33,693 nucleotides of DNA from Candidatus Heimdallarchaeota archaeon (lineage in GTDB: Archaea > Asgardarchaeota > Heimdallarchaeia > Heimdallarchaeales > Heimdallarchaeaceae), in NCBI GenBank assembly GCA_021399395.1, contig JAAFKJ010000146.1, positions 1-33,693 of the forward strand. The letters run 5' to 3'. The translations under genes were made by a program, and so were the position numbers. Within the stretch, counting starts at the first letter, position 1. Every line of letters begins with the position of its first letter. The notes under the pieces were generated by a model. The model was not told where the DNA came from, searched no databases, and saw only the letters and a list, made by a program, of their open reading frames with translations. Below are positions 1 to 8,806 of this stretch, one piece after another.

Positions 1-1
1 G

Positions 2-82
2 GGTGAGACTGCACCTGATAATAAACCTGCTCCAAAAAGAGCTAAGAAATGCCACCATTCAAAGTATTCAAATAACATCTAA
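2..82 (+). CDS. possible C-terminal tail of a truncated protein
   Basis: An open frame enters at the left edge of the window and runs 26 codons to a TAA at 80-82. The tail is Lys/Pro rich (around APKRAKK) and ends in SKYSNNI. Codon choice (AAA, AGA, GCT, CCT, CCA) looks like that of neighbouring genes. Another frame is also open through this stretch, so the assignment is weak. No family can be named from so short a piece. Confidence 0.3.
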   Translation, partial: GETAPDNKPAPKRAKKCHHSKYSNNI

Positions 83-167
83 TCATCCTATATTGTTTTA
101 CTGTGTGTTAATAGTTATTTAAAACTTTAATGTAAGAACAAACATTACCACAGTAAAGGAGAAATGG

Positions 168-175
168 TTTTAAAC
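168..175 (+). promoter_or_regulatory. TATA box (box A) of the gene at 197
   Basis: The sequence TTTTAAAC is centred about 25 bases before the ATG at 197, which puts the expected transcription start at or next to the start codon. No Shine-Dalgarno sequence precedes the ATG, so the message is probably leaderless. Confidence 0.5.
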
Positions 176-196
176 ACAGAAAAATAATTATGGATA

Positions 197-1054
197 ATGA
201 GTACAGAAAAAGAGGAGAAAATAGCCGAACATTTATTCTCTCTAATTGATAAGAAATCAATTTGGGAATTAGAAATTTTCTCCTCAATTCTAAATATTCA
301 TCCTGAAGATCTTGCTGGATTTATCAAACAGTTTCCAATGGCATATGGATTATCGATTCAAGGTAAGAGATTGTACATCACACATGAATTAGTTCGAGAT
401 GTTCTAGACGAAGTCAAACTGAAATTTATTGAATGGTATCAGAGAGTTGCACCTCGAGAGTACTCACAAGCTAAGAGAACTGAAGAAATAAGGAAAGAAC
501 ATTTTATAGACGACCGTCCTGAAAGAATCTCATCTAAGATAAAGATAAGCGTTTATGGAAATAACTATGTAGTTGAAGATGTTCTAAATGATTTTCTAGC
601 CAGAGAAGGTTTAAGCCCTTCTTTCCAATATACAGGCGGTTACGAACCTTTCGATTTCCAAAAGACTATAGGTAACGATATTTACAACTGTCAATTTTTA
701 TTAATTGATTACAATAGAGATTTTCTCTCTCTAGCTCCACTTCTTTTCGAAATGCCTGAAGCATTTTTGTTCATTTTCAATCCATTAGATAAACTTCAAA
801 TTGATAGACTTGTCAAAATGATTCAAAGCCTTATTGCTAAGCGTAAGAAAGATATTCTAGTAACATTTCTAGCAATAGTTGGAAAGGATATTGAATCAAC
901 CGCATTGGATGAAATTACTAGTACACTTTCATATCTTGTCGAATTTCTTGAAGAAAAACCAGTTTACAAAGTATCATTCGCAATTCTATCTTCTAATGAT
1001 CAAGTTGAAAGAAAAATGAATGATTTAATCCAAACAGCTAAGATGCTTTTTTAA
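197..1054 (+). CDS. winged-helix plus degenerate GTPase-like protein, unknown function
   Basis: This 285-residue soluble protein is not recognised by name. Residues about 5-70 are helical with a short wing-like hairpin (GLSIQGKRLYI, 51-61) and look like a winged helix; 70-100 is a charged helix. From 113 the order of strands resembles a small GTPase: beta-1 KISVYG (116-121), a strand ending in LLIDYN (168-173), FLFIFNP (190-196), VTFLAIVGKD (222-231) and SFAILSS (260-266). The P-loop is missing (GNNYVVED follows beta-1), so GTP hydrolysis is unlikely. GKD stands where NKxD would be and LSS where SAK would be. The GTPase reading is an inference from strand order. The gene has its own TATA box and its last 17 bases overlap the convergent gene ending at 1038. 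Confidence 0.75.
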   Translation: MSTEKEEKIAEHLFSLIDKKSIWELEIFSSILNIHPEDLAGFIKQFPMAYGLSIQGKRLYITHELVRDVLDEVKLKFIEWYQRVAPREYSQAKRTEEIRKEHFIDDRPERISSKIKISVYGNNYVVEDVLNDFLAREGLSPSFQYTGGYEPFDFQKTIGNDIYNCQFLLIDYNRDFLSLAPLLFEMPEAFLFIFNPLDKLQIDRLVKMIQSLIAKRKKDILVTFLAIVGKDIESTALDEITSTLSYLVEFLEEKPVYKVSFAILSSNDQVERKMNDLIQTAKMLF

Positions 1055-1763
1055 CACCTTTAGAAGATTCTAGTTCCTTATTCATCAGATGTTCTTCAAC
1101 TAATTCCAGTAATTTTGGATATGCTCTAAAAGATATAAACAGTGGGTAGAACCCTATACCTAACCCCAAGATAGAAGCAGCGAATGCAACAATTCCAATG
1201 ATTAGGAAAACTACTCCTAAAGTGTTGTTAAAGAAACTACTAATTAAAAGAAATATATACCCAAAAGATTGTACCAGATAGGAAATCATGATAAATGTGT
1301 TGGGAAATTTTGCTATGTATTTCTTAAAATAATACGTTTTAAGATCCTTCCTAAATAAGAAGAATCCAAAAGAAAATAGAGGACCAACTAAAATAAGAAG
1401 TACGATTCCAACAAGGGTAAGAATATAAACAATGGTAGGGTGCTCCTTAAACACTTCAGCTATGATTAGAATCAATATTGCAACAAGAAATGTCACCGCT
1501 CCAGATATTATAAAATATGCTGATTTTTTTACATGACTCCAATCAGCAAGCGGGTCATAGGACAGATTGAAAATACCCCAACTGAATCCAATATAGCCTA
1601 AAAGTATTGGAATCATTAAAATATGATGATTCTTCCAGCCGGGTAGTAGTAATACTTGAAAACCATCAGTTAGTGCTACAAAACCAATGTGAAAGACTTG
1701 AAAGAAAAAAACCATGATCAAACTGTTATTTATAATCTTAGAATGTTGCTGACGACTAAACAT
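1038..1763 (-). CDS. polytopic membrane protein, third gene of a three-gene operon
   Basis: This 241-residue protein has about six to seven hydrophobic segments (near 12-32, 47-66, 80-103, 112-138, 157-178 and 185-210) and a short charged C-terminal tail. No catalytic motif or transporter signature is visible, and the family is not recognised. Its ATG lies 8 bases inside the end of the upstream gene (1756-2433), so the two are probably translationally coupled. Size and TM count resemble its two upstream neighbours, which suggests duplication, but by eye the sequences are too divergent to prove it. Confidence 0.8.
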   Translation of the reverse strand: MFSRQQHSKIINNSLIMVFFFQVFHIGFVALTDGFQVLLLPGWKNHHILMIPILLGYIGFSWGIFNLSYDPLADWSHVKKSAYFIISGAVTFLVAILILIIAEVFKEHPTIVYILTLVGIVLLILVGPLFSFGFFLFRKDLKTYYFKKYIAKFPNTFIMISYLVQSFGYIFLLISSFFNNTLGVVFLIIGIVAFAASILGLGIGFYPLFISFRAYPKLLELVEEHLMNKELESSKGVKKAS

Positions 1764-2433
1764 CTTTCTCTTCCTCTTCGAATATCTCTAATTCCTGCCC
1801 ATGACTCCATACTTGTAGAATCTTCATGGTCGAAGTTAGTCCTAGAAATCCCAGAAGTATCAAGAATGTTGCAAATAAATAAACATAGAATGCAAGATTC
1901 TCCTGCCAAAGTTGAAATGAAGTCTCTCCAACATAGGAACCATACCAACCTATTATTGAAGGAACTAGATAAACAAGAAAACCTAATGCAAGAAAATATT
2001 GCCCTTTTCTTTCAATAATCTCATTTTTTGCTAAGTTGTCGATATTGATTTTTAAGAATATAAATGCTGTAACAAGAACTACTGCTTGACATACTAATAT
2101 AGAAAGATTAAGGAAGACTAGAGGTTCAGTGGTCCAACTAGCTCTTAAGTTTGTGTAAGTGAATATTATGTTAAGTATGTCTAATCCTGCAGAAGTGAAA
2201 AGCAATACTGGAGCTATAATCCATTTTGAATAGTTTTCTAGTTCTCTACCTAACCTAATTAGGCCTATTCCAAATAGTACCAGAGCACAATCAAATGCTA
2301 CATCTGCGATCAAAGTCATTTCTTGAAAATCAACAGCGATGATAGTAACAGCTGCTACCCTTATCATTTGGACAATTGTTAAAATCCAAGCGGAATAAAA
2401 AAGATGTTTTGTGATATCTTTCAGATCATTCAA
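1756..2433 (-). CDS. polytopic membrane protein, middle gene of a three-gene operon
   Basis: This 225-residue protein has about six predicted membrane segments (near 14-36, 40-60, 72-93, 107-127, 147-165 and 180-202) and an acidic cytosolic tail (EIFEEEEKDV). It starts 9 bases after the upstream gene stops and overlaps the downstream gene by 8 bases, so the three are read as one operon. No known domain was recognised. A small receptor-like or scaffold membrane protein is possible, but nothing in the sequence decides it. Confidence 0.8.
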   Translation of the reverse strand: MNDLKDITKHLFYSAWILTIVQMIRVAAVTIIAVDFQEMTLIADVAFDCALVLFGIGLIRLGRELENYSKWIIAPVLLFTSAGLDILNIIFTYTNLRASWTTEPLVFLNLSILVCQAVVLVTAFIFLKINIDNLAKNEIIERKGQYFLALGFLVYLVPSIIGWYGSYVGETSFQLWQENLAFYVYLFATFLILLGFLGLTSTMKILQVWSHGQELEIFEEEEKDV

Positions 2434-2442
2434 AAGAATAAC

Positions 2443-3387
2443 CTACTTTTTAAGATAAGGGTTAACTTCCCCACATTCAGCACAAAATGCAGAATCTTCA
2501 TCTAACTCTAATCCACATTTAACGCAAAACATTTTCTTTTTGGTTGGGTCTTCTTCTATTAGTAAATCCTCAATCGGATCAACTTGTTGTTGCTGAGTCT
2601 GAGTTGACGGAGGGGTAAATCCACCAAATAATCCTCCAGATCTTCTACCGAATATTCCGCCACCAGAAGGACGTTGCTGAGCAGCTGCTTGTTTTCTCTC
2701 CTCCATCTGTTGGAAAAGTTCATCTGGTATCTTATCTAGTACCAAAAATGCCCTTCGCAAATACCAGAATCCTAGAACCATTAGTACAAGTGATCCCATA
2801 TCCAAGAAGTAGTTAACCCAAAGTAAGATATCATATCCTTGTGCAACTATTGGATTTGCGGGATCTGTATAATCTATGTAGGTTTCAGCTGGTATAATTG
2901 TATTTATTATCATACTTAATGATAAAAATCCGAACCCCATAGGCAGAGACATCTGACCTTTGTAGATATTTCTCTTTTCTGCTGCATAAGAGTCAACTGA
3001 ACGTCTAAGTTCATAGAATCCAACTGTTAAACTTAAAGTAGCAACAATTTCTATCAAATTTGTTGGAAGCAAAGATAATCGGGTTATCTCAATAGCTCCT
3101 GCAGCGTAGAGAATATACAGTGTCTGCACAATTATACTAAGTTGAGATGCAATAAATATCAATATTGTGGTAATTAAAATGATTTTGTTCTTTTCTTCTT
3201 TATAGAAACTTAGAAACCCAAAAGCGAGCCACATGATAGCACCAATTTTTATTACTTCAAATCCTATCTGGAGATAAATTACTATATCTCCAACATTTAG
3301 AAAAACAATAAACATGCTAACCATCATAACTAAAACATATATTAGAGCTGAATTTGTTATGCTTTTTCTGGATTTATCACTTATCAT
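2443..3387 (-). CDS. membrane protein with C-terminal zinc ribbon, first gene of operon
   Basis: This 314-residue protein has about six membrane segments in its first 210 residues, then a Gly/Gln-rich flexible linker (about 230-275, with GGGIFGRRSGGLFGG and a QQQQ run). It ends in a zinc ribbon with two CxxC pairs, CVKC and CAEC, 11 residues apart (about 285-307). Terminal ribbons of this kind are common on archaeal membrane proteins and may bind partners, but the role here is unknown. A TATA box at 3413-3422 lies about 26 bases before the ATG, so the operon message is probably leaderless. Confidence 0.85.
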   Translation of the reverse strand: MISDKSRKSITNSALIYVLVMMVSMFIVFLNVGDIVIYLQIGFEVIKIGAIMWLAFGFLSFYKEEKNKIILITTILIFIASQLSIIVQTLYILYAAGAIEITRLSLLPTNLIEIVATLSLTVGFYELRRSVDSYAAEKRNIYKGQMSLPMGFGFLSLSMIINTIIPAETYIDYTDPANPIVAQGYDILLWVNYFLDMGSLVLMVLGFWYLRRAFLVLDKIPDELFQQMEERKQAAAQQRPSGGGIFGRRSGGLFGGFTPPSTQTQQQQVDPIEDLLIEEDPTKKKMFCVKCGLELDEDSAFCAECGEVNPYLKK

Positions 3388-3412
3388 TCTAACACCAACT
3401 TTGTCATACAGT

Positions 3413-3422
3413 ATTTAAATAT
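3413..3422 (-). promoter_or_regulatory. TATA box of the three-gene membrane operon
   Basis: On the minus strand TATTTAAAT lies about 26 bases before the ATG at 3387. The opposite-strand TATA box for the gene at 3491 lies about 45 bases away, so this is a compact divergent promoter region. Confidence 0.55.
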
Positions 3423-3456
3423 GCGGAGTAATGACTTCAAAATCAAGAAGAAAGGA

Positions 3457-3467
3457 AAATATATAAG
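3457..3467 (+). promoter_or_regulatory. TATA box of the membrane protein at 3491
   Basis: AAATATATAAG is a strong archaeal box A match, with its core about 27-31 bases before the ATG at 3491. The spacing supports that ATG over the TTG one codon earlier. Confidence 0.55.
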
Positions 3468-3490
3468 TACTCCCAAATAACTTTTTTTTG

Positions 3491-4114
3491 ATGAGAGTTT
3501 CTTCTTCTCTATCCTTACTTGCATGTATAATTGGTTTTCTTACTTTATTGATTCCAGTTTTGTATAGTACAGCAGGTTATGCGCTGACTTGGATGGATAT
3601 ACAAGAAACTCCACCATTGTGGATTTTCATAGCTACAACTCTTATCGTAGCTGCTCATGATATAAGTTGGCTTGAAGGAATCAAATTCATTAGAGGGTCT
3701 GATATTAGAGTTTTTAGAATTATTCTAATCGCAATAGCCATAGGCATGGCTTATGCTATGGAACTCTCCGTAAATGTTCGTCTAACTTCCCAGACCTTCT
3801 GGCAATCAGCACTGTATTTCGATATCCCTAATGATACTAATGTTCTAATGGAATATAGTATTCTTTATTATAATATGCAAATTGTTCAAGTAACTGATAT
3901 TACTTTTAAATCAACTTTGGTCTCTTCTGTTTTCTCACCAACCAATCACATCTTTGTCTTCAAAAATTTTGCAGGATTAGGTTATCATTTGATGAGATCT
4001 TGCAGAGTCATACTCATCTTTGCATTCATTACAGCGTTCTTAGAAAAAAGTCTCAGAATCTCTCGGGTTATAAAGAACATAGATGCTGATCAAATCAAGA
4101 AAACTAAGCCTTGA
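3491..4114 (+). CDS. small membrane protein, unknown function
   Basis: This 207-residue protein has about four hydrophobic segments: an N-terminal signal-anchor-like one (5-30), one near 44-58, one near 75-92 and one near 165-185. A longer region of about 70 residues lies between the third and fourth. The C-terminus is basic (IKKTKP). No family is recognised. A TTG one codon upstream could extend it, but the TATA box spacing favours ATG 3491. It is transcribed away from the three-gene membrane operon. Confidence 0.7.
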   Translation: MRVSSSLSLLACIIGFLTLLIPVLYSTAGYALTWMDIQETPPLWIFIATTLIVAAHDISWLEGIKFIRGSDIRVFRIILIAIAIGMAYAMELSVNVRLTSQTFWQSALYFDIPNDTNVLMEYSILYYNMQIVQVTDITFKSTLVSSVFSPTNHIFVFKNFAGLGYHLMRSCRVILIFAFITAFLEKSLRISRVIKNIDADQIKKTKP

Positions 4115-4174
4115 TGACAATAGTTTTTAATTCTTCCTCATTTTCTATTTATAGAAATCTTCACGTTGATAGAC

Positions 4175-5233
4175 ATGACATCATCAGTATTTGTTCCATA
4201 TATTGCTCTTTTAGTTCTAGATGATACAGGCATGTCTCTTCGTAGTACCAGTCCCATTCCTGAAATTTCAACAGATGAAATCATTGGTATTGGGAATTTT
4301 TATAGCCCCGTTGTTTCAGCTTCTTCTCCTAACTTAGAGATTTATGGGCCTTTGCCGATACCTCATTTTGAAAAATACCATTTACTAATTGTTACCTTTA
4401 GGAAGAAGGATTCGATAATATCAGACCCTAGGGCTAAGTATAAAGAAACTCTTTCATTTTGTCAATTACTGATTTTTTACAAAAAAGAAAATGATGAAAA
4501 AGTTAAATTCGGTCATGGACAGATTTATACTACTGTAGATATATTTCTTCAAGAATTTGATGATGTAGCTGCAATTGGTGACAACGAGCTTCTAAAATTA
4601 AGTGAAATGCTTATAGAGAACGTTTTATTGGATGATCAAATCAAATCAAAGAGCATTGAAGATATTGTGAGAGATATTGCATCTCGTTTTAATACAATCC
4701 AACAAATCTCTCATTTACTCAACAGAAGAACAAAAATTGGTATAATCTCATCTGATTCTCTCTCATACAACTTAATTATACAAGCATTATTTCACTACCA
4801 AAATATTGATTTTATATATCAATTGGATCGGAATGAATTCATAACTAGAATTGACACCTATTTCATGAGAATTGTTCTTACACTTCTTTTTGACACAGAA
4901 AAGATAGCAGGTAAAGATTATTTTAGAGAAATGGATTATTATGTTTATTTAGCTTCTTGTGAAGAGCAAGAAAGCTGTAAAAGTCACATAGAAAATATAG
5001 ATTCTTTGTTCGAAAGAGATCCAAAAGCAAAAGTGTTTTTTGTTACAGCTGAAAGGGCTGAGCAATTACCTTTAGAACACAAAAAATATCTATTTCATGA
5101 AACTGAGAGAAGAAAGAATCTGAAATTAATGATATCTGTTGGAGATATTTTCAGAACACTAGATAATGCTATCTACCTAATTTTAAACGACATATTGGAG
5201 TTAAGAAAAATAATCTTGAGTCAAAAAAAATAA
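4175..5233 (+). CDS. longin-like domain plus degenerate GTPase-like domain protein
   Basis: This 352-residue soluble protein begins with a domain (5-150) in which a strand and turn (PYIALLVLDDTG), a further strand (HLLIVTF), a basic region, a strand (CQLLIFYKK) and long helices follow one another, resembling longin/roadblock-type folds. After a helical linker (150-180), residues 186-340 follow small-GTPase strand order: KIGIIS (187-192), IVLTLLFD (233-240), YYVYLAS (255-261), KVFFVTAE (286-293) and LKLMISVGD (316-324). The P-loop and NKxD motifs are gone. Such longin and GTPase-like proteins are frequent in Asgard archaea. The fold assignment is inferred, not shown by conserved residues. TTTATAG at 4148-4154 places transcription start at ATG 4175 rather than the upstream TTG 4166. 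Confidence 0.75.
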   Translation: MTSSVFVPYIALLVLDDTGMSLRSTSPIPEISTDEIIGIGNFYSPVVSASSPNLEIYGPLPIPHFEKYHLLIVTFRKKDSIISDPRAKYKETLSFCQLLIFYKKENDEKVKFGHGQIYTTVDIFLQEFDDVAAIGDNELLKLSEMLIENVLLDDQIKSKSIEDIVRDIASRFNTIQQISHLLNRRTKIGIISSDSLSYNLIIQALFHYQNIDFIYQLDRNEFITRIDTYFMRIVLTLLFDTEKIAGKDYFREMDYYVYLASCEEQESCKSHIENIDSLFERDPKAKVFFVTAERAEQLPLEHKKYLFHETERRKNLKLMISVGDIFRTLDNAIYLILNDILELRKIILSQKK

Positions 5234-5372
5234 TAGACTCTAATCTGGTTTTAGGTTTGGTATAACTGCTACAAGAATTCCGCCTGGTCCAACCCTACTT
5301 CCAACTTCAATCTAATTGACTTTATCTTGAGAAACTTTTTATTACACAAATGTCAGACTATAGTTGATTATC

Positions 5373-7304
5373 ATGGTAGTTTTTGAAGTTAATGAAGTCA
5401 CGCTCTACAAGATGGGAATTGGATGGTTAAGTTCGCAAGCATCTTTTAAGGATAAAGAAGTTAGTTTTCCAGTTCTTGTTAAGAATCAAGATGATTTTCT
5501 TAAAACATTTCATGTAGATGTAACAGGTGATATTATGCTATCTTCAATTGCTTTTGATACCGAAGAATCCAAGGATTTAGAAATAGATCATGATAGAGAT
5601 GCTTTGACATCTATAATCAACATTCTTTCTGGTTCGAGAGTAACTGTAGATACAAAAGATGAGAAAAATATTGAAGGTAAATTGATAGGTTATCAAATAA
5701 TGGATGCCTGTGAGGAGGCATCTAGACTTGAAATTATTCTGATGACTGATGATTATAAGATTCATCATATATCTTCTAACGATTTGCAAAATATTCTTCC
5801 TCAAGAAGAATTCTTTAAGAAAACTATTCTAGAACAGATAGATTTGCTCTCAAAAAGCAAAAAAGAGAATGTGAAGAATATAAAAATAAATTTCACAGAT
5901 GAAGGTGAAAAGGATGTTACAATTTCATATTTATCAGAACTTCCCGCTTGGTTATCTTCATATAGAATTTATAACATAGATGATAAAAATGCAGTTTTTG
6001 AATTATGGAGTCTTGTAACAAATAATTCTCAACAAGATTGGATAGATGCAAAAATTCATCTTATAACTGGGCTACCCTTATCTTTCAGGTATGATATAAG
6101 TTCCCCTTGGATTATCGATAGACCTTTTGTGCAAAGACCAAAGCAAATGGGAATCAATGTGATGACTCCTGAAGCTGACTATGACATGAAACCCAAAGTA
6201 ATGCCCTCAACAGCTCCTGGAAGAGGTGCAGCTAGAATGAAATCTGCTAAAAAAATGGATAGATTGGTCGGTTTAGCTGAAGAACCCGTGGCAGAACTCT
6301 ATGACTATGCTGCTGTGTCTGAAGATTCTGCAGAAGTTATAACTACAACAGAGAGTATAGCTTTCAGTTTAAAGCAACTAGTAACTATCAAAAAGGGTGA
6401 ATCAGCTCTGTTACTTCTTCATTCAGCAAAGATTCCAAAAGAAACAATAAACATCTACAATCAACATCAACATGCAACTCATCCTTTCAAGGCTATAGAA
6501 GTTGAAAATACTGTTGGTTATGGTTGGGAAGCAGGGCCTGTAACTTTGTATGAAAAAGGGATCTATGCTGGGGAATCTATGTTACCCAGAGTCACTAAAG
6601 GAGACAAACAGATCTTACCCTATTTAGTTGAACAAGATATTATGATCAAACAGGAAGAATTCACTACAACTAAGAAAATAGGGATATCTCTTTCAAATCA
6701 ATACTATGTTGAAACTTATCTTAACACTAAAACTTTCAAACTAGAACTCGACAACAAAAGTGATGAAGAAAAGGTAGTTATTGCTGAAGTACCAAAACAA
6801 TATGGGTATAAAATCAACAAGAAGAAAATGAAATTAGATTCAACCGAAACAGCTAATTTCTTCAGAACAAAAATTACTTTGGAACCAAAAACAACCATTA
6901 AAGTTGAAGTACCTACTGAACGAAAGACATCCGAAAGTGTATCTATCGCTTCAATCTCTGATGAATATCTAGATGAGTTATTAAAACTTGAAACCTTGAA
7001 AGCTAATCAGATTTCGATTCTAAAGAAAATAAAACAACTTAGAAAAGAAAAATACAAAATTAATGAACAAGTGGACTCTGAACAATCTAATCTTAATAGG
7101 ATTGATAATGAATATCAAAGAATCACAGAGTCAATAAAAGTTTTAACTAGTGAAGGCGATGAAGCTAAAACTAGATCAAAATATGTTGAAAGAATGAACA
7201 ATCTTTTTGAAACAATGGAAGAAAAACGAAAGCTTCTGGAAAAACAACAAACTAGATTAGATGAAATTGATGAGGAAATCTATAAAATCTTAGATGATCT
7301 CTAA
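5373..7304 (+). CDS. DUF4139 (MuiA-like) domain protein with C-terminal coiled coil
   Basis: This 643-residue cytosolic protein has no signal peptide. The middle third carries the hallmark of the DUF4139/mucoidy-inhibitor-A-like family: a strand with the YRIYNID and FELWSLVTN pattern, then DWIDAKIHLITGLPLSF, which matches the family pattern of W..v.l.L.tg.P. A low-complexity Met/Pro/Ala linker (about 265-300) separates it from more beta-rich sequence. The last 100 residues (about 540-643) are a heptad-rich coiled coil full of Lys, Glu and Leu. The molecular role of the family is unknown. In bacteria the coiled coil lies N-terminal to DUF4139; here the strong coiled coil is C-terminal. A TATA-like CTTTTTATTAC at 5335-5345 supports ATG 5373 over TTG 5364. 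Confidence 0.8.
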   Translation: MVVFEVNEVTLYKMGIGWLSSQASFKDKEVSFPVLVKNQDDFLKTFHVDVTGDIMLSSIAFDTEESKDLEIDHDRDALTSIINILSGSRVTVDTKDEKNIEGKLIGYQIMDACEEASRLEIILMTDDYKIHHISSNDLQNILPQEEFFKKTILEQIDLLSKSKKENVKNIKINFTDEGEKDVTISYLSELPAWLSSYRIYNIDDKNAVFELWSLVTNNSQQDWIDAKIHLITGLPLSFRYDISSPWIIDRPFVQRPKQMGINVMTPEADYDMKPKVMPSTAPGRGAARMKSAKKMDRLVGLAEEPVAELYDYAAVSEDSAEVITTTESIAFSLKQLVTIKKGESALLLLHSAKIPKETINIYNQHQHATHPFKAIEVENTVGYGWEAGPVTLYEKGIYAGESMLPRVTKGDKQILPYLVEQDIMIKQEEFTTTKKIGISLSNQYYVETYLNTKTFKLELDNKSDEEKVVIAEVPKQYGYKINKKKMKLDSTETANFFRTKITLEPKTTIKVEVPTERKTSESVSIASISDEYLDELLKLETLKANQISILKKIKQLRKEKYKINEQVDSEQSNLNRIDNEYQRITESIKVLTSEGDEAKTRSKYVERMNNLFETMEEKRKLLEKQQTRLDEIDEEIYKILDDL

Positions 7305-7334
7305 TCGTTCTTCCTCTCTACTTCCTTCTTTTTT

Positions 7335-8087
7335 CTATTTTGTTCTTTCTTCTAACCAAACATCGATTTCTTCAAACAACTGTTTTCTTCCAGCGTCTTT
7401 TGGTATTACATGACCTCCTCTCTGAATCTGTAAGATTTTTTTGTCCTTTGATGAGACACTGTAGTAAATTTTCTCAGCATGTTTAAGAGAGATAGTAGGG
7501 TCATTTTTGGAATATACAATTAAAATTGGTATTTCTATATCTTGCATCTTTTTCTTATTAATTTTAAAAAGTTTAAAGAGTTGACTAACAGTCTTGATAG
7601 GATAGACCCCATAACTTTGATGTGTTTTAAGAGAATCATTGTCTTCCCATCCCTTTTCTTCGTTTCCATGGAATGGATAGAGTAAGTGTACAAATGGTAG
7701 ATATGCCAGGAGCCACATTCTCCAATCTGGTGAAAAAGCTGGTGCTGCTAAAGCGATTATTCCTTCAATATCGGGATTATTAGCACCCAGATGAAGTGTA
7801 ATTGCTCCTCCTAAAGATAGACCACAAACATAAACTGATTCAAAGTTTTGTTTCAAAATATTCAATTGTTCTTGCGCATAATTCGTTAATTCGTACCATT
7901 TTCGGTCTTTTAGATCTTCTACAGATGTTTCATGTCCTGGAAGAACAATATTTTCGACATAAATCTCTTTGTTTCTCAAGTGTTTTGCTAAAGGTTCCAT
8001 CTCATAGTGAGTACCAGTGAACCCATGGATTAAAAGAAAAGCAGTTCTTTCCTCCTTACTCATATAATCAGTCCTATTCTTTAACAT
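7335..8087 (-). CDS. alpha/beta hydrolase, carboxylesterase / monoacylglycerol lipase type
   Basis: This 250-residue protein is a standard-length serine hydrolase of the Est30/monoacylglycerol-lipase type. It has the oxyanion motif HGFTG (21-25), the nucleophile elbow GLSLGG with Ser91, an acidic residue in YSKNDPT (Asp196) and the catalytic His in GGHVIP (His226). A short hydrophobic cap (about 120-140, WMWLLAYLPFVHLLYP-like) probably shapes an acyl pocket. It should cleave short- to medium-chain acyl esters in the cytosol. The ATG at codon 9 (8063) is a serious alternative start, because a TTTTTAAT box at 8087-8094 would make that ATG leaderless. It is convergent with the DUF4139 gene, 30 bases apart. 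Confidence 0.88.
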   Translation of the reverse strand: MLKNRTDYMSKEERTAFLLIHGFTGTHYEMEPLAKHLRNKEIYVENIVLPGHETSVEDLKDRKWYELTNYAQEQLNILKQNFESVYVCGLSLGGAITLHLGANNPDIEGIIALAAPAFSPDWRMWLLAYLPFVHLLYPFHGNEEKGWEDNDSLKTHQSYGVYPIKTVSQLFKLFKINKKKMQDIEIPILIVYSKNDPTISLKHAEKIYYSVSSKDKKILQIQRGGHVIPKDAGRKQLFEEIDVWLEERTK

Positions 8088-8168
8088 TAAAAATTTTTAG
8101 CATGAAAAGAGAAGAAAAGGTACTATAATTCAGAAAAACTCAAAAAGAGGAAGATATAAGTTAATTTC

Positions 8169-8786
8169 GTGATAGGTACTCCTACATTCTACGTACTCAT
8201 TGGAATCATGTCAGCAGTAGTTTTGGTATGGCTGATATTAGTGATATATAGAAGGGTAAGATATGAAGTCTTTCTTGTATTGGGATTCTTGCTAATAATT
8301 CTTTCATTGACTCTTACAGGAGAGTATTCTGGAACATATTTGCTCTCAGCTCAAAATGAATTCATCTATCAGGTGGCGTCGATAACAGTTGCAGGTGTTG
8401 CCTTCATATTTGTCATTCTAGGATTGTTTTCATTGAATAAGAGATGGATCAAGAAAAGAGGTACAGATAATTTGAATAGTTTTAGGAACTTAGCATTTTT
8501 CGCATATGTAAGACATCCAATTACATTTAGCAGTATGTTGATTTCAATATCTTTGATGATGCTAATTCAATCGATTCTTTCAAATGTACTCGCTGGATTG
8601 GCACTCATTATATTTACAATTTCATCATTTGAAAAAGATACATTCTTACAGAAATTGTATGGTTATCCTTACAAAGTATATAGTCGACAAATTCCACGAT
8701 TCAATGTCTTTCATGGGATGATACGCTCATTTATCATCAGAGAAAAAGATAAAGGTAATGCTGATGATTTTGTAATCTATGATTGA
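8169..8786 (+). CDS. membrane methyltransferase, ICMT/PEMT-like family
   Basis: This 205-residue protein has about five membrane segments and the C-terminal signature of the isoprenylcysteine carboxylmethyltransferase / phospholipid methyltransferase superfamily: YVRHP (113-117), a membrane helix pair, then Glu155, LYGYPYKVY (163-171) and IPRF (175-178). In that family these residues bind S-adenosylmethionine, and the enzyme methylates a lipid or prenyl-cysteine head group at the membrane. The substrate here cannot be read from sequence. The start is GTG; TATATAAG-like sequence lies only about 13 bases upstream, so the true start could instead be ATG 8207. Confidence 0.8.
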   Translation: MIGTPTFYVLIGIMSAVVLVWLILVIYRRVRYEVFLVLGFLLIILSLTLTGEYSGTYLLSAQNEFIYQVASITVAGVAFIFVILGLFSLNKRWIKKRGTDNLNSFRNLAFFAYVRHPITFSSMLISISLMMLIQSILSNVLAGLALIIFTISSFEKDTFLQKLYGYPYKVYSRQIPRFNVFHGMIRSFIIREKDKGNADDFVIYD

Positions 8787-8806
8787 TTTTATTCAAACTT
8801 AGTCAA

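Noticed and set aside
1689..2018. 109-codon plus-strand frame opposite the membrane operon
   Set aside because: It lies antisense to two clear polytopic membrane genes and its translation has no domain character; it is a shadow frame.
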